The notes: generated by a model from the letters alone, not told the origin. A stretch of DNA of 38,664 nt from Lachnospiraceae bacterium (GCA_021442595.1 JABUST010000095.1:1-38664), one strand, 5' to 3'. Shown: positions 28,657-37,234, counted from the stretch's first letter. Made by a program: numbers and translations.

Positions 28657-28999
28657 CTCGGCCTCCGAATGGTTATTTCGCCATGTTCAGCGTTTGGTTT
28701 GGTAGAGCAGGGTCTGACTGGTTGTACATTTTTTACACAAAAAAGCCTCTTTGGGATTATTTTATAAGGATTTGAGGAAAAAGGAAAGAACTTTCCATTG
28801 ACTTTTTCCGCTTTTCTTAATAATTTAAACATTAACATTCACCCGTGGACAGAACCAGAAAGAGTTATACCCCACATATCAGGATATCTGTCCGCAAACT
28901 CTCCGGGACCACCGCCGGCCAGGGAAGCCAATCCCCTTTTCCCATTCAGCATGCCCACGGGGTTCTCTGACACTCACTCTTCCCTTCAGGTCGATCATC
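28657..28999. other. 343-base intergenic region, no gene seen
   Basis: This gap separates the divergent WYL gene and the papain-like gene. It holds AT-rich stretches that could be promoters: on the minus strand TAAAAT near 28760 with a weak -35. On the plus strand TTGACT at 28798-28803 is followed at 17 bases by TAATTT. There is also a small GGAAAG/CTTTCC hairpin near 28782-28795. No ORF with a credible start and no RNA gene is visible. The right 120 bases are more GC-rich and could be a leader of the plus-strand gene. Confidence 0.5.
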
Positions 29000-29719
29000 A
29001 TGAAATTCTCTGCTTTCTTGTCTCAGCATCTGCCCTCCCAGAAAAAGCTGCTTCTTGTGAAAAAGAAACAGCGCCCCGTTATCCCGGACCCCCTGCGCCA
29101 TGCCGGCAGCCGCAGCGGAGGCAGCTTTCGTCCGGTGGATCAAAAGGCTCCCTATCCGGAGGCTGTCTGCTTCCATACCACCGGCGAGTTCAGTCGCCGT
29201 CCTGATGGTGCCGGAACCTATAAGGCCCACTGCTGTCCCACCGCCATCACCAACCTGCTGCTGACCTATAACCGGGCAGGTCTTGCTCCCAAGGTGGGCT
29301 TGCACTCTCCCGGAAGCCTGTTTATCGACATCGCCGAGTGGGGCCGCCGCCGATTGCTGTACTGGAATATGTTTCTCCTGAACTACTTCGGTGGTGTTTC
29401 CGTGCCTCTGACCGGACTTTACCTCAGGGCCATGCTGCGCCGGTACGATTTCCATCCCCGCCGGGTGCTTCCTCACCTTCTGTTTCCCCGCAGAGCCCTG
29501 ATCCGCTCCATGGAATCAGGTCACCTGGGCATCGTGTCTGTATTGGCTCATCCAACCTATCACTCTCATACTATGATGCTCTGTGGGCTCACCACCCTGG
29601 AGAACGAACAGGGAGACCGGCTGCACTACATCCGGCTGGCGGATGGCTGGGGACATGAACCCCGGTATCTTTGCGTGGAGGACCTTGGACTGTTTCTGTT
29701 CTGGGACATCCGGGTGTAA
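29000..29719 (+). CDS. uncharacterised protein with C39/papain-like residue pattern
   Basis: Protein of 239 residues that I cannot assign to a named family. The segment HCCPTAITNLL (77-87) resembles the CGPTA helix start of C39-like and papain-like cysteine peptidases, with Cys78 at the catalytic position. A histidine follows in HSHTMMLCGL (His190) and an Asp in IRLADGWG (Asp215), the order and spacing expected for a Cys-His-Asp triad. The first 50 residues are basic and lack a signal peptide; a hydrophobic, aromatic stretch (RLLYWNMFLLNYFGGVSV) lies near 119-136. The ribosome binding site is weak. The gene stands alone on the plus strand between two minus-strand operons and ends at a strong terminator. 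Peptidase activity is inference; it could instead be a degenerate or structural relative. Confidence 0.72.
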   Translation: MKFSAFLSQHLPSQKKLLLVKKKQRPVIPDPLRHAGSRSGGSFRPVDQKAPYPEAVCFHTTGEFSRRPDGAGTYKAHCCPTAITNLLLTYNRAGLAPKVGLHSPGSLFIDIAEWGRRRLLYWNMFLLNYFGGVSVPLTGLYLRAMLRRYDFHPRRVLPHLLFPRRALIRSMESGHLGIVSVLAHPTYHSHTMMLCGLTTLENEQGDRLHYIRLADGWGHEPRYLCVEDLGLFLFWDIRV

Positions 29720-29782
29720 TTTCCCCTGGAATTTTGCAGCAGGCTTCTGCCTTCGCCTTGATTTTTTCTTCAAAGCATAAAA

Positions 29783-29844
29783 ACAGCCCCCGACGCTTCT
29801 GTCACATGACCATGCCGTCATGAAAAAGAAGTGTCAGGGGCTGT
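29783..29844. terminator. bidirectional terminator, nested long hairpin
   Basis: ACAGCCCC (29783-29790) pairs with GGGGCTGT (29837-29844), and inside it GAC/GTC, CTTCT/AGAAG and ATGAC/GTCAT pair in register, forming a nearly continuous stem. A-rich sequence precedes it and TATT follows. It separates the convergent plus-strand protein at 29000 and the minus-strand DUF3048 lipoprotein. Confidence 0.8.
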
Positions 29845-29864
29845 ATTCTGTATCAAGGATCAAA

Positions 29865-30974
29865 TTACTGAAAATCTATACTTCCCTTGTATCCGCCGCA
29901 CTGGATGATCCCCACATAGGTGATTCCCTGCTTCAGCACAATGGGCTCCCCGTCTCTGGTTTCAAAATGAAACACATCATAAACGCCGTCCTTATACCAT
30001 CGAATCTGGACTGCGGCGCCTCCGGCGAAATAGTATCCGGTGCCTTCTGTCAGATCCATGACCATATGACCCTCATCATCTGCCGGGTAAGTATTGGCAT
30101 AGATCGCGATCACATTAGAAAAGCTGACCGGCTCTTCCCCTCCGTCCGTCATAGGCTCCCCGTACTGAGAGGCACTGTACGTTTCTGCGGTCTTATCATA
30201 TATGAACTTTGTTGTCTTGCCTCCCGCAAAGGTCACCACAACATCTTCTGCCTGTTTGCCGGAGGCCAGTCCCTCCCACCGACCGAAGGTCAGCCCGTAG
30301 GTTCTGTCGTAGGCAGAATTGTGAATGATACGGTATCCCAGGTGCTCGTCAGCGGAGGAAACACAGAAAGAGCCGTCTGCAAAGAGGCTGTATTCCTTTC
30401 CATGGAGCTGCCTCTCCTGATCCAGAAAAAAGGTTCCGGAATTGAAGGCATTGTTGGCCGCATCAATGACTGCCAAACCATAGGTGTCCAGCATCCTCTC
30501 GGTGCCCTCATCCCCTTCCGAGGAATGGACCAGTATGGCATCATACCCCAGGGCGATCTCCACCTGATAGCTTCTGGCCCCATCAATGGCTCCGACGCGG
30601 GACACTTCCTCCGGGTCTGTAATCAGGAACATGAGATTGGTAAAGGAGTTCTGATCCGGCACCTCCAGAACCCACTCCGCATGGGAGATCCCGCACAGCG
30701 GCATGGCAACGCTCATGTTATTGACAATAAAAGCATAGGGTCTGTGTTCACCCATATTGCTCAGGGCAGACTCCCCCGTCAGGGGGAACAGCCGAAGCTC
30801 TTCGCTGCCAATAACAGCATCCGCTTCCGGATCTGCCTGTTCAGCCCCTTCTTCCTCCTTCTCGGCTGCATCCATCTCGTTCAGAAGGAGCTGCTCCAGG
30901 TCCCCGGAACAGCCGGTGACCAGCAAAGACAGGAGGCACAGAAGCGCTGTCATCAGCTTCCATGTATGTTTCAT
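29865..30974 (-). CDS. DUF3048 (YerB-like) lipoprotein
   Basis: Surface lipoprotein of 369 residues. A signal peptide with lipobox VTGC (Cys22) is followed by an acidic linker (NEMDAAEKEEEGAEQADPEA). The DUF3048 core then starts at RPYAFIVNNMSVAMPLCGIS and contains FLITDPEEVSRVGAIDGARS and a C-terminal domain ending near IRWYKDGVYDVFHFETRDGE. Bacillus YerB is the best known relative; its function is not settled, and a cell-envelope role is assumed. The gene is the last of the membrane protein-MgtE-HMA-DUF3048 run, 8 bases after the HMA gene, with a weak ribosome binding site. The neighbours do not explain it, so cotranscription may be incidental. Confidence 0.9.
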   Translation of the reverse strand: MKHTWKLMTALLCLLSLLVTGCSGDLEQLLLNEMDAAEKEEEGAEQADPEADAVIGSEELRLFPLTGESALSNMGEHRPYAFIVNNMSVAMPLCGISHAEWVLEVPDQNSFTNLMFLITDPEEVSRVGAIDGARSYQVEIALGYDAILVHSSEGDEGTERMLDTYGLAVIDAANNAFNSGTFFLDQERQLHGKEYSLFADGSFCVSSADEHLGYRIIHNSAYDRTYGLTFGRWEGLASGKQAEDVVVTFAGGKTTKFIYDKTAETYSASQYGEPMTDGGEEPVSFSNVIAIYANTYPADDEGHMVMDLTEGTGYYFAGGAAVQIRWYKDGVYDVFHFETRDGEPIVLKQGITYVGIIQCGGYKGSIDFQ

Positions 30975-30982
30975 TCTCAGCC

Positions 30983-31201
30983 TTACGCTTCCGTTCTCAC
31001 GGTCTTCGGCTCATAGCCGGCTTCACGGATGACAGCCATCAGTTTCTCTGCATCCAAAGCTTCCTCAGAGGTGATGACGGTCTGTCCTGCCAGATGAGAG
31101 GAAGCCACATCCGTAACAGCAAATGCTTTCTTTACAGCTTCATTTACGTGCTTTTCACAGTGCATGCACATCATGCCTTCAACGGTAACGATGGTTTTCA
31201 T
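30983..31201 (-). CDS. HMA-domain metal-binding protein (CopZ-like), 72 residues
   Basis: Small heavy-metal-associated domain. The metal motif MMCMHC gives CxxC at Cys12 and Cys15, and the ferredoxin-like fold is complete: strand KTIVTVEG, helix KHVNEAVKKAF, strands around DVASSHLAGQTVIT, helix AEKLMAVIREAGY. Length matches copper chaperones (about 70). The frame is open 18 codons further, into the mgtE stop region, but the ATG at 31201 has AAGGAG seven bases upstream. It lies 14 bases after mgtE. Copper handling is the family default; no copper ATPase is adjacent here, and the MgtE linkage hints at a different metal context or is incidental. Confidence 0.92.
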   Translation of the reverse strand: MKTIVTVEGMMCMHCEKHVNEAVKKAFAVTDVASSHLAGQTVITSEEALDAEKLMAVIREAGYEPKTVRTEA

Positions 31202-31215
31202 GTCAGCTCCTTTTC

Positions 31216-32709
31216 TTATCCCAGATGGAAGGTCTCCAACAGCAGGATATAACACAGAGAATAGTAAATGATGACCGCAAGGAAATCATTCAGGGTCGTA
31301 ATGAAGGGACCGGAGGCCACAGCCGGGTCTACGCCGATCTTCTTAAAGAACATGGGGATAAAGGTGCCGATGGCACTGGAAAATGTCATGGCAATCATCA
31401 GGGAGACGCCGATACATCCGCTGATCAGGAAGGCAGTACCTGCGGGCTGTCCCTTTCCCAACATAATGTACACACCCACCAGCAAAATGGAGAACACACC
31501 CAGGATCAAGCCGTTGAACAGACCATTGCGCACTTCCTTCAGGAACTGACGCACCTTTTGCTTTCCTGTCAGAGCCTCATCCGTCAGAACACGGATGGTA
31601 ACAGCCAGAGACTGGGTACCGGAGTTACCGGACATATCCAGAATCATGGACTGAAAAGCCATGATGAGGGTCAGACGGGAGACCACCTTCTCGAAGATAC
31701 CCACCACAGCGGACACTCCCAGACCCAGAACCAGCAGGGCCATCAGCCAGGGGAGTCTCTTGCGCAGGCTCTGGATCAGAGGCTCCTCAATATCTTCCTC
31801 TGCAGTCAGACCGGCCAGCCTTGCATAGTCCTCACCCATCTCTTCGTCCACCACCTCAATAATATCCGTGGAGGTGATGACACCAATGAGCTTGTTAAAA
31901 TTATCCAGTACGGGAATTGAGTTTTCCGAGTAATCCTTCAGCTTTTCAATACAGTCATCAATGGTCTCATGACCGTATACATAAGGGAAGGAGGTCACGA
32001 TGAGATCCTCCAGCACCCCGTCCTGACGGGCAATGATCAACTCCTTCAGATCGATAGCACCGTAAAAAGCGCCGCTCTCGTCCACCACGAAAAGGGTGGA
32101 AATGTTGTCGTTCTCGGCAGCCTGGGCAATGAGCTCCGTCATGGCCCCCTTGATGCTGAGGTTCTCCCGAATCACAATATAATTGGTGGTCATGCGGGAA
32201 CCGATCTCCTCTTCATCAAAGGAAGCAATCAGGCGCACATCCTTCCGGGACTCCTCGTCCAGCAGATCGATGAGCAGCATCCGCTTCTCCCGGGGGATCT
32301 GCCGCAGAATGGCCACGGCCTCGTCCGGCTCGATCTCCGTGATGACAGCGGCTGCCCTCTTGGGATCCATTTCGTTCAGGTACTGGCTGGCCTCTTCTTC
32401 ATCCAGATATTCCATAATATCGGACAGCATCACATCGTCCAGTACCCGGTAGACCTTGATGCGCAGGGCAGGACTCAGGTCCTCCAGCACCTCGGCAAGG
32501 TCACTGGCATGGTAATTTTCCAGTTTGTCCCGCATGATCTTGGGAGAGGCATTGGACCGAATGATATTTCGTATTTCCTCCCCATAATCCGGGCGTTCCA
32601 GAGGTTCATCGGCATTTATGCTGCCGTGTTCCACAGGTTCAAGGTCATCAGGAACCTTCTCCGGACTGTCTTCCATGCTTGTCTGAAGAATTCTTTCTTT
32701 GTCTTCCAT
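31216..32709 (-). CDS. mgtE: MgtE family magnesium transporter
   Basis: Magnesium channel of 497 residues, somewhat longer than the usual 450 because of an acidic N-terminal extension of about 40 residues. The cytoplasmic MgtE_N helical domain (ENYHASDLAEVLEDLSP, MDPKRAAAVITEIEP) precedes two CBS domains (MTTNYIVIRENLSIKGAM; FPYVYGHETIDDCIEKL). A plug helix leads to five membrane helices containing the pore motif GNSGTQSLAVTIRVL. The N and CBS domains sense cytoplasmic Mg and close the gate in known structures. It is 43 bases after the membrane protein gene and 14 before the HMA gene. No M-box riboswitch was noticed upstream, where the gap is too short. Confidence 0.96.
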   Translation of the reverse strand: MEDKERILQTSMEDSPEKVPDDLEPVEHGSINADEPLERPDYGEEIRNIIRSNASPKIMRDKLENYHASDLAEVLEDLSPALRIKVYRVLDDVMLSDIMEYLDEEEASQYLNEMDPKRAAAVITEIEPDEAVAILRQIPREKRMLLIDLLDEESRKDVRLIASFDEEEIGSRMTTNYIVIRENLSIKGAMTELIAQAAENDNISTLFVVDESGAFYGAIDLKELIIARQDGVLEDLIVTSFPYVYGHETIDDCIEKLKDYSENSIPVLDNFNKLIGVITSTDIIEVVDEEMGEDYARLAGLTAEEDIEEPLIQSLRKRLPWLMALLVLGLGVSAVVGIFEKVVSRLTLIMAFQSMILDMSGNSGTQSLAVTIRVLTDEALTGKQKVRQFLKEVRNGLFNGLILGVFSILLVGVYIMLGKGQPAGTAFLISGCIGVSLMIAMTFSSAIGTFIPMFFKKIGVDPAVASGPFITTLNDFLAVIIYYSLCYILLLETFHLG

Positions 32710-32752
32710 GATAGCCTCCTTTCGCCTCGGATCCGAGATCTGCGAATTTAGT

Positions 32753-33328
32753 CTACTTGAGCTGATACCGCTTTATCAGGTACCACCTTCCATAACGCTG
32801 ACTGATGATAAAGGCAATTTCAAACAGGGCAATGCCCAGACCCAACAACAGAAAAAGCACAAACCAGCCCCATCCGTGAATGAGGATGGGTCCAAGAATA
32901 ACGGACAGGACAGAGAAGATGGCATTCAGCAGATGGATCAGCTCATCCTCACACATGTTGAACAGGATAGTCTCCAGGTTACTGTGGTCATCGTTGGGCA
33001 TGAAATCCTCATGTAAATAATTCGGAAGAACTCTTTCCCAATCATCCACACGAAGCTTATATCTGAAGAACTCTTCCCCCTCATCGCCCCCTAAATTGGT
33101 ATAGTAAAACACGCTGCGCCAGTTGAAGAACTCCTCCGGAAGAAAAGCCACGAACCAGCTGATACACAATCGGACGAACACATGATATCCGAGAGTTCCT
33201 ATCAGGATCGCCAGAACTTTAAAAACGGGGCGCTGGTTATCAAAGTAAAGCAGAAGGACCATCAGTATCAAAACAAATAGGATGACAGACGCTGTTCCCA
33301 TTTTCTTTCTTCTTTCATCCTGCAGCAT
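32753..33328 (-). CDS. integral membrane protein, possibly GlcS/CrtO-like acyltransferase family
   Basis: Protein of 191 residues with two N-terminal helices (SVILFVLILMVLLLYF; then LAILIGTLGYHVFVRL), a central soluble segment and two C-terminal helices (about 135-175). The central segment has FFRYKLRVDDWERVLPNY and later LFNMCEDELIHLLNA. These resemble the 'K-x-W-x-LP' and 'C-x-E-x-x-H' patterns that I recall from glycosyl-diaponeurosporenoate acyltransferase-like proteins; this is a weak, from-memory match. Carotenoid synthesis is not otherwise visible here. AAAGGAGG lies six bases before the ATG. It is the first gene of the run that continues with mgtE. Confidence 0.8.
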   Translation of the reverse strand: MLQDERRKKMGTASVILFVLILMVLLLYFDNQRPVFKVLAILIGTLGYHVFVRLCISWFVAFLPEEFFNWRSVFYYTNLGGDEGEEFFRYKLRVDDWERVLPNYLHEDFMPNDDHSNLETILFNMCEDELIHLLNAIFSVLSVILGPILIHGWGWFVLFLLLGLGIALFEIAFIISQRYGRWYLIKRYQLK

Positions 33329-33459
33329 GACGGTCCTCCTTTCCTGAGATCTTTCATTGATTTTTGCAGGCAGAATCCAAGACCTTTATCTTCGGATTCC
33401 GTCTCCAGAATTTGCGTAAAATTTTTTATGGATTCTTTCCATTCTACCGACTTCTCTCT

Positions 33460-33485
33460 CCGGTGTCAATGCAGATTGACACCGG
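33460..33485. terminator. strong hairpin after the sugar isomerase operon
   Basis: CCGGTGTCAAT (33460-33470) pairs perfectly with ATTGACACCGG (33475-33485) around a GCAG loop. It lies 50 bases past the stop of the isomerase-like gene on the minus strand. Neither flank has a good U-run, so it may stop transcription weakly or protect the mRNA 3' end. Confidence 0.55.
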
Positions 33486-33534
33486 GAGGGTCAAGCTGTG
33501 CCCTCATTATGGAAAGGAACAGATGAACTTATGC

Positions 33535-35016
33535 TCAGCAGAAGGGATTCTCTGTCGGGTAGGGCAGGGCAGCGGGCCGGTTGTAGGCGATATCCTTAAC
33601 ACCCAGGAAGCGGAACACCTCAAACAGGGCTTTTCCGTAATGTCCGAAGGCAACGGCTCCGTGGTGGGGATAGCGCTTTTCGATGAGCACATGACGGTAG
33701 AAGCGTCCCATCTCGGGAATGGCGAACACACCGATGCCTCCGAAGGAGGTGGTAGCCACCGGCAGCACTTCACCCTGGGCCACATAGGCTCTGAGAACGC
33801 CTTCGCTGTCGCACTGGAGGCGGTAGAAGGTGATCTCGCCGGGAGCGATGTCTCCCTCCAGGGTACCGCGGGTAAAGTCGGGCTCGCTTCCCTGAGGCTC
33901 CAGGAGACGGTGCTGGATCAGCTGATACTTAACAGCTCGCTCTGCGCACATCTTGCAGCTGGGTGTATTTCCGCAGTGGAAGCCCATGAAGGTGTCCGTA
34001 AGCTTATAGTCATAGGGGAACTTGCCCTGAATGCTCTCCTTGTACATGGATGCGGGCACGGAGTTGTTGATATCCAGCAAGGTCACTGCATCCTGAGAGA
34101 TGCAGGCTCCGATATATTCGCTGAGGGCGCCGTAAATGTCTACCTCGCAGCTGACGGGAATGCCACGGGAGGCCAGACGGGAATTCACATAGCAGGGTTC
34201 GAAGCCGAACTGCTGGGGGAAGGCGGGCCAGCACTTATCCGCAAAGGCCACATACTGACGGGCACCCTTGTGCTGCATGGCCCAATCCAGCAGAGTCAGC
34301 TCGAACTGGGCCATGCGCACCAGCATATCCTCGTAGTAACGCCCCTCCCCCATTTCCTGCTTCATATCCTCACAGACCTGAGGAATGCGGGGATCGTTGG
34401 CGTGCTCTTTAAAGGAGACCAGCAGATCCAGCTCGGAATTCTCCTCGATCTCCACACCCAGCTCATAGAGTCCCTTGATGGGAGCGTTACAGGCAAAGAA
34501 ATCCTGGGGTCTGGGTCCGAAGGTGATGATCTTCAGATTCTTCAGTCCCACGATGGCTCTGGCCACAGGCACGAAGTCTGCAATCATAGCAGCGATATCC
34601 TCTGCGGTACCCACAGGGTAGGAGGGAATGTAGGCCTTCAGATGGCGCATACCCAGATTGTAGGAGCAGTTCAGCATGCCGCAGTAGGCATCGCCCCGTC
34701 CATTGATCAGGTCCCCATCGCCTTCAGCGGCTGCCACATACATGACAGGACCGCCAAACTTCTGAGCAATGAGAGTCTCGGGCGTCTCGGGGCCGAAATT
34801 TCCCAGGAAGACCACCAGGGCGTTGCACTCGGCCTTATTTACATCTGCAAGGGCTGCCAGCATGTCCTTCTCGTTTTCAATGGTCACGGGACACTCGTAC
34901 AGCTCCCCCTTGAAGGCAGCTTTGATGTTAGCCCGTCTCTTCTCGGAAAGGGCAATGGGAAAGCAGTCACGGGATACGGCCACCAGGCCCAGCTTGATCT
35001 CGGGAATGTTTGTCAT
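33535..35016 (-). CDS. L-fucose/L-arabinose isomerase-like protein
   Basis: Predicted aldose-ketose isomerase of 493 residues. N-terminal Rossmann-like domains carry LGLVAVSRDCFP and NALVVFLGNFGPETPE. The C-terminal part has the family metal and substrate region: CEVDIYGALSE (a likely metal-binding Glu), DINNS, FHCGNTPSC, and the late histidine segment YPHHGAVAFGHYG. The overall layout fits the FucI/AraA superfamily (usual 470-600), but it is not a standard FucI or AraA by eye, so the sugar is uncertain. A weak AAGGA precedes the ATG. It lies 31 bases after the DUF4867 gene and is the last gene in an operon begun by an FGGY kinase, which would phosphorylate the ketose formed. Confidence 0.88.
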   Translation of the reverse strand: MTNIPEIKLGLVAVSRDCFPIALSEKRRANIKAAFKGELYECPVTIENEKDMLAALADVNKAECNALVVFLGNFGPETPETLIAQKFGGPVMYVAAAEGDGDLINGRGDAYCGMLNCSYNLGMRHLKAYIPSYPVGTAEDIAAMIADFVPVARAIVGLKNLKIITFGPRPQDFFACNAPIKGLYELGVEIEENSELDLLVSFKEHANDPRIPQVCEDMKQEMGEGRYYEDMLVRMAQFELTLLDWAMQHKGARQYVAFADKCWPAFPQQFGFEPCYVNSRLASRGIPVSCEVDIYGALSEYIGACISQDAVTLLDINNSVPASMYKESIQGKFPYDYKLTDTFMGFHCGNTPSCKMCAERAVKYQLIQHRLLEPQGSEPDFTRGTLEGDIAPGEITFYRLQCDSEGVLRAYVAQGEVLPVATTSFGGIGVFAIPEMGRFYRHVLIEKRYPHHGAVAFGHYGKALFEVFRFLGVKDIAYNRPAALPYPTENPFC

Positions 35017-35047
35017 GATGAGTTCCTTCTTTCTTAATTTTCAGAGT

Positions 35048-35704
35048 TTATTTGACGGAAAGATTCTCTCCTGTAAGTCCGATCCAGGCGCCGTTTCCTG
35101 CCTCGGCGCTGTCCTTGTGAGCCAGGAGCCACTTGTTTCTGGCAAACAGCATTTTATCCTCCGGGGTCAGGATCTTTTCGTTGGCATTTTCCTTCGCGGT
35201 TCCTTCGGGAGCAGCCGGCTTCTCGGTGTTGGTGCCCCTGGGAAGCAGAATGGCCACCCTGAAGCCCTCTTCCTCCACCTGGCAGGGAGCATAGTGCAAT
35301 GTGGTGGCAAAGACCTCCACCACAGCCCCGGCCGGCGCCCGGAAGGCTTTGACGCAGGAGGTGTCCAGCTTTCCTTCGGTGATCTCCGCTCTTTGGGCTA
35401 CCAGCAGGATGAAATCTCCGGTACCGATGTTGATCTCACTGTCCCGGTGGTACTCCAGACAGTTCAGCATCACATTATGTCCCCAGCACATACCCAGCTG
35501 CATGGGCATGCCGCCGAAGCCGCTGTACTCCAGCTCCCGGAAGATTCGGCAGCTTTCCAGCTCAGGAATAGAGGGCTCATAGGCCACCCCCTCCGGGGGC
35601 ATGGGGATCTGATCCATGGCCTTCACCAGCTCTGCTGTGTCGATACCGGTAATCACCTGACCATAGGCTTTGAATTCCGGATCAAAAACGGAATAGATCT
35701 TCAT
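35048..35704 (-). CDS. DUF4867 family protein
   Basis: Cytoplasmic protein of 218 residues, no signal peptide or membrane helix. N terminus MKIYSVFDPEFKAYGQVI. The middle has LNCLEYHRDSEINIGTGDFILLVAQ and later TLHYAPCQVEEEGFRVAILLP, a pattern of beta strands with His and Glu residues that suggests a cupin-like barrel. I recognise the family as DUF4867, for which I know no proven function. It lies between the FGGY kinase and the isomerase-like gene, with AAAGGA about nine bases before the ATG, so a role in the same sugar route, for example epimerisation or mutarotation or lyxose/ribose-type isomerisation, is plausible but inferred. The C-terminal 60 residues include a low-complexity Ala/Glu/Asn stretch near residue 160. 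Confidence 0.85.
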   Translation of the reverse strand: MKIYSVFDPEFKAYGQVITGIDTAELVKAMDQIPMPPEGVAYEPSIPELESCRIFRELEYSGFGGMPMQLGMCWGHNVMLNCLEYHRDSEINIGTGDFILLVAQRAEITEGKLDTSCVKAFRAPAGAVVEVFATTLHYAPCQVEEEGFRVAILLPRGTNTEKPAAPEGTAKENANEKILTPEDKMLFARNKWLLAHKDSAEAGNGAWIGLTGENLSVK

Positions 35705-35764
35705 AGGCTATCCTTTCTGCATCGGTCCCGGCCATGCGGGAGCCTCTGCGGCGCATTTTCCTAA

Positions 35765-37234
35765 TTATTCTGAAAAGAAATTCTTAAGAGCCGGGTATAG
35801 CTTTCGGAATTTTCTGTATTGCTTCTCGTATCTGGCGGTGATCTCCGGATCCGGTTCCACCCGTCCCCGAAGGCTGAGAAGGGCTTCGCAGCAGGAGGGC
35901 ACATCCGCAAAGAGGCCGGTACCCACCATGGCCAGCATGGCGCCGCCGTAAGCCGGTCCCTCCTCTGTCCGGGGAAGAGTCAGGGGGATGCCCAGCACAT
36001 TGGCAATGATCTTCTGCCAGAGAGCAGACCGGGAGCCGCCTCCGCACAGGCCGGAGGTCTCCACCTTCAATCCCCGGGCCTTAATGACCTCCAGGGAATC
36101 TCTTAATCCGAAGGCTACTCCCTCCAGCACCGCCTGGACCATGTCCTTCCGAGTGGTATCCAATCTCATGCCCACGAAGGATCCCCGGGCATTGGTGTCG
36201 TTGATGGGGCTCCGCTCTCCCATGAGGTAGGGCAGGAACATCACATGGTTCCGTCCCAGATCCTCCTCGGAGATATCCGCCTGCTCCTCTGCGTAGGATG
36301 CGGCTTTCAGGATGTCATCGCAGAACCACATATTGCAGGAGGCGGCAGAAAGCATGCAACCCATAAGATGATATTTCCCCGTGGCATGGGGGAAAGCGTG
36401 AATGCTGCCTCCGGGAACCGATGTAAACCGGTCCGAAGCAATGAACAATGTTCCGGAAGTACCCAGAGAAATATTGCAGTCTCCGTCCTTCACCGTGCCG
36501 GTACCGATGGCTGCGGCGGCGTTGTCTCCTGCGCCGGCCACCACCGTCGTCTCCTCCTCCAGTCCGGTGGCCGCTGCCACCTCTGGAAGAAGTGTGCCTA
36601 CCACCTCATAGCTTTCATAAAGCTTGGGCATCTGCTCCCGGCGGATATTGCACAGAGACAGCATCTCTTCCGACCAGTCCCGGTGCTCCACATCCAAAAG
36701 CAGCATACCGCCGGCATCGGAATAGTCCGTCACATGCATGCCTGTCAGCTTGTAATTGATGTAGTCCTTAGGCAGCATGATCTTACAGATGCGTTTGAAA
36801 TTCTCCGGTTCATGCTTTCTCATCCACAGAAGCTTGGGGGCCGTAAAGCCCGCAAAGGCAATGTTGGCGGTCTCCTTCATAAGATGACCCGTCCCCACCA
36901 CGGAATTCAGAAATTCCACTTCCTCGGCGGTACGTCCGTCATTCCATAATATCGCCGGGCGAATGACCCGGTCTTCATTGTCCAACACCACCAGACCGTG
37001 CATCTGTCCGCCGCAGCCGATGCCCCGGATCTCTTTGGCGGGAATACCTTCTGTCAGAGTCTTCAGCCCCTTCACGACCGCTTCCCACCAATCCTCCGGA
37101 CTCTGCTCAGACCAGCCGGGAGCCGGAAAATCCAGGGGGTAGGTATCCGAAAAGCTCCGGCAGATCTGCCCTTTTTCATCCAAAAGGATCAGCTTTACAT
37201 TGGTGGTTCCCAGATCGATACCGATGTAGTACAT
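35765..37234 (-). CDS. xylB: xylulokinase-type FGGY sugar kinase
   Basis: ATP-dependent kinase of 489 residues that phosphorylates a ketopentose, most likely D-xylulose. The N-terminal domain has the phosphate loop YIGIDLGTTNVKLILLD, the substrate region GQMHGLVVLD and ILWNDGRT. The C-terminal domain contains AGAGDNAAAAIGTG, ISLGTSGTLF and GLCGGGSRSALWQKIIANV. All are typical of XylB. The fixed neighbours (DUF4867 and a FucI/AraA-like isomerase, not a xylose isomerase) leave open another ketose such as L-ribulose or a 6-deoxy ketose. GGGGAG lies seven bases before the ATG. First gene of the operon, with a promoter about 65 bases upstream, divergent from the SGNH hydrolase gene. Confidence 0.92.
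   Translation of the reverse strand: MYYIGIDLGTTNVKLILLDEKGQICRSFSDTYPLDFPAPGWSEQSPEDWWEAVVKGLKTLTEGIPAKEIRGIGCGGQMHGLVVLDNEDRVIRPAILWNDGRTAEEVEFLNSVVGTGHLMKETANIAFAGFTAPKLLWMRKHEPENFKRICKIMLPKDYINYKLTGMHVTDYSDAGGMLLLDVEHRDWSEEMLSLCNIRREQMPKLYESYEVVGTLLPEVAAATGLEEETTVVAGAGDNAAAAIGTGTVKDGDCNISLGTSGTLFIASDRFTSVPGGSIHAFPHATGKYHLMGCMLSAASCNMWFCDDILKAASYAEEQADISEEDLGRNHVMFLPYLMGERSPINDTNARGSFVGMRLDTTRKDMVQAVLEGVAFGLRDSLEVIKARGLKVETSGLCGGGSRSALWQKIIANVLGIPLTLPRTEEGPAYGGAMLAMVGTGLFADVPSCCEALLSLRGRVEPDPEITARYEKQYRKFRKLYPALKNFFSE

Noticed and set aside
28798-28825. TTGACT...TAATTT as promoter for the papain-like gene
   Set aside because: The -35 is good but the -10 matches poorly and the implied leader would be over 170 bases, so I did not list it as a promoter.
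31202-31255. An 18-residue N-terminal extension of the HMA protein
   Set aside because: It overlaps the mgtE stop region and lacks a ribosome binding site, whereas AAGGAG precedes the ATG at 31201 and the family starts there.
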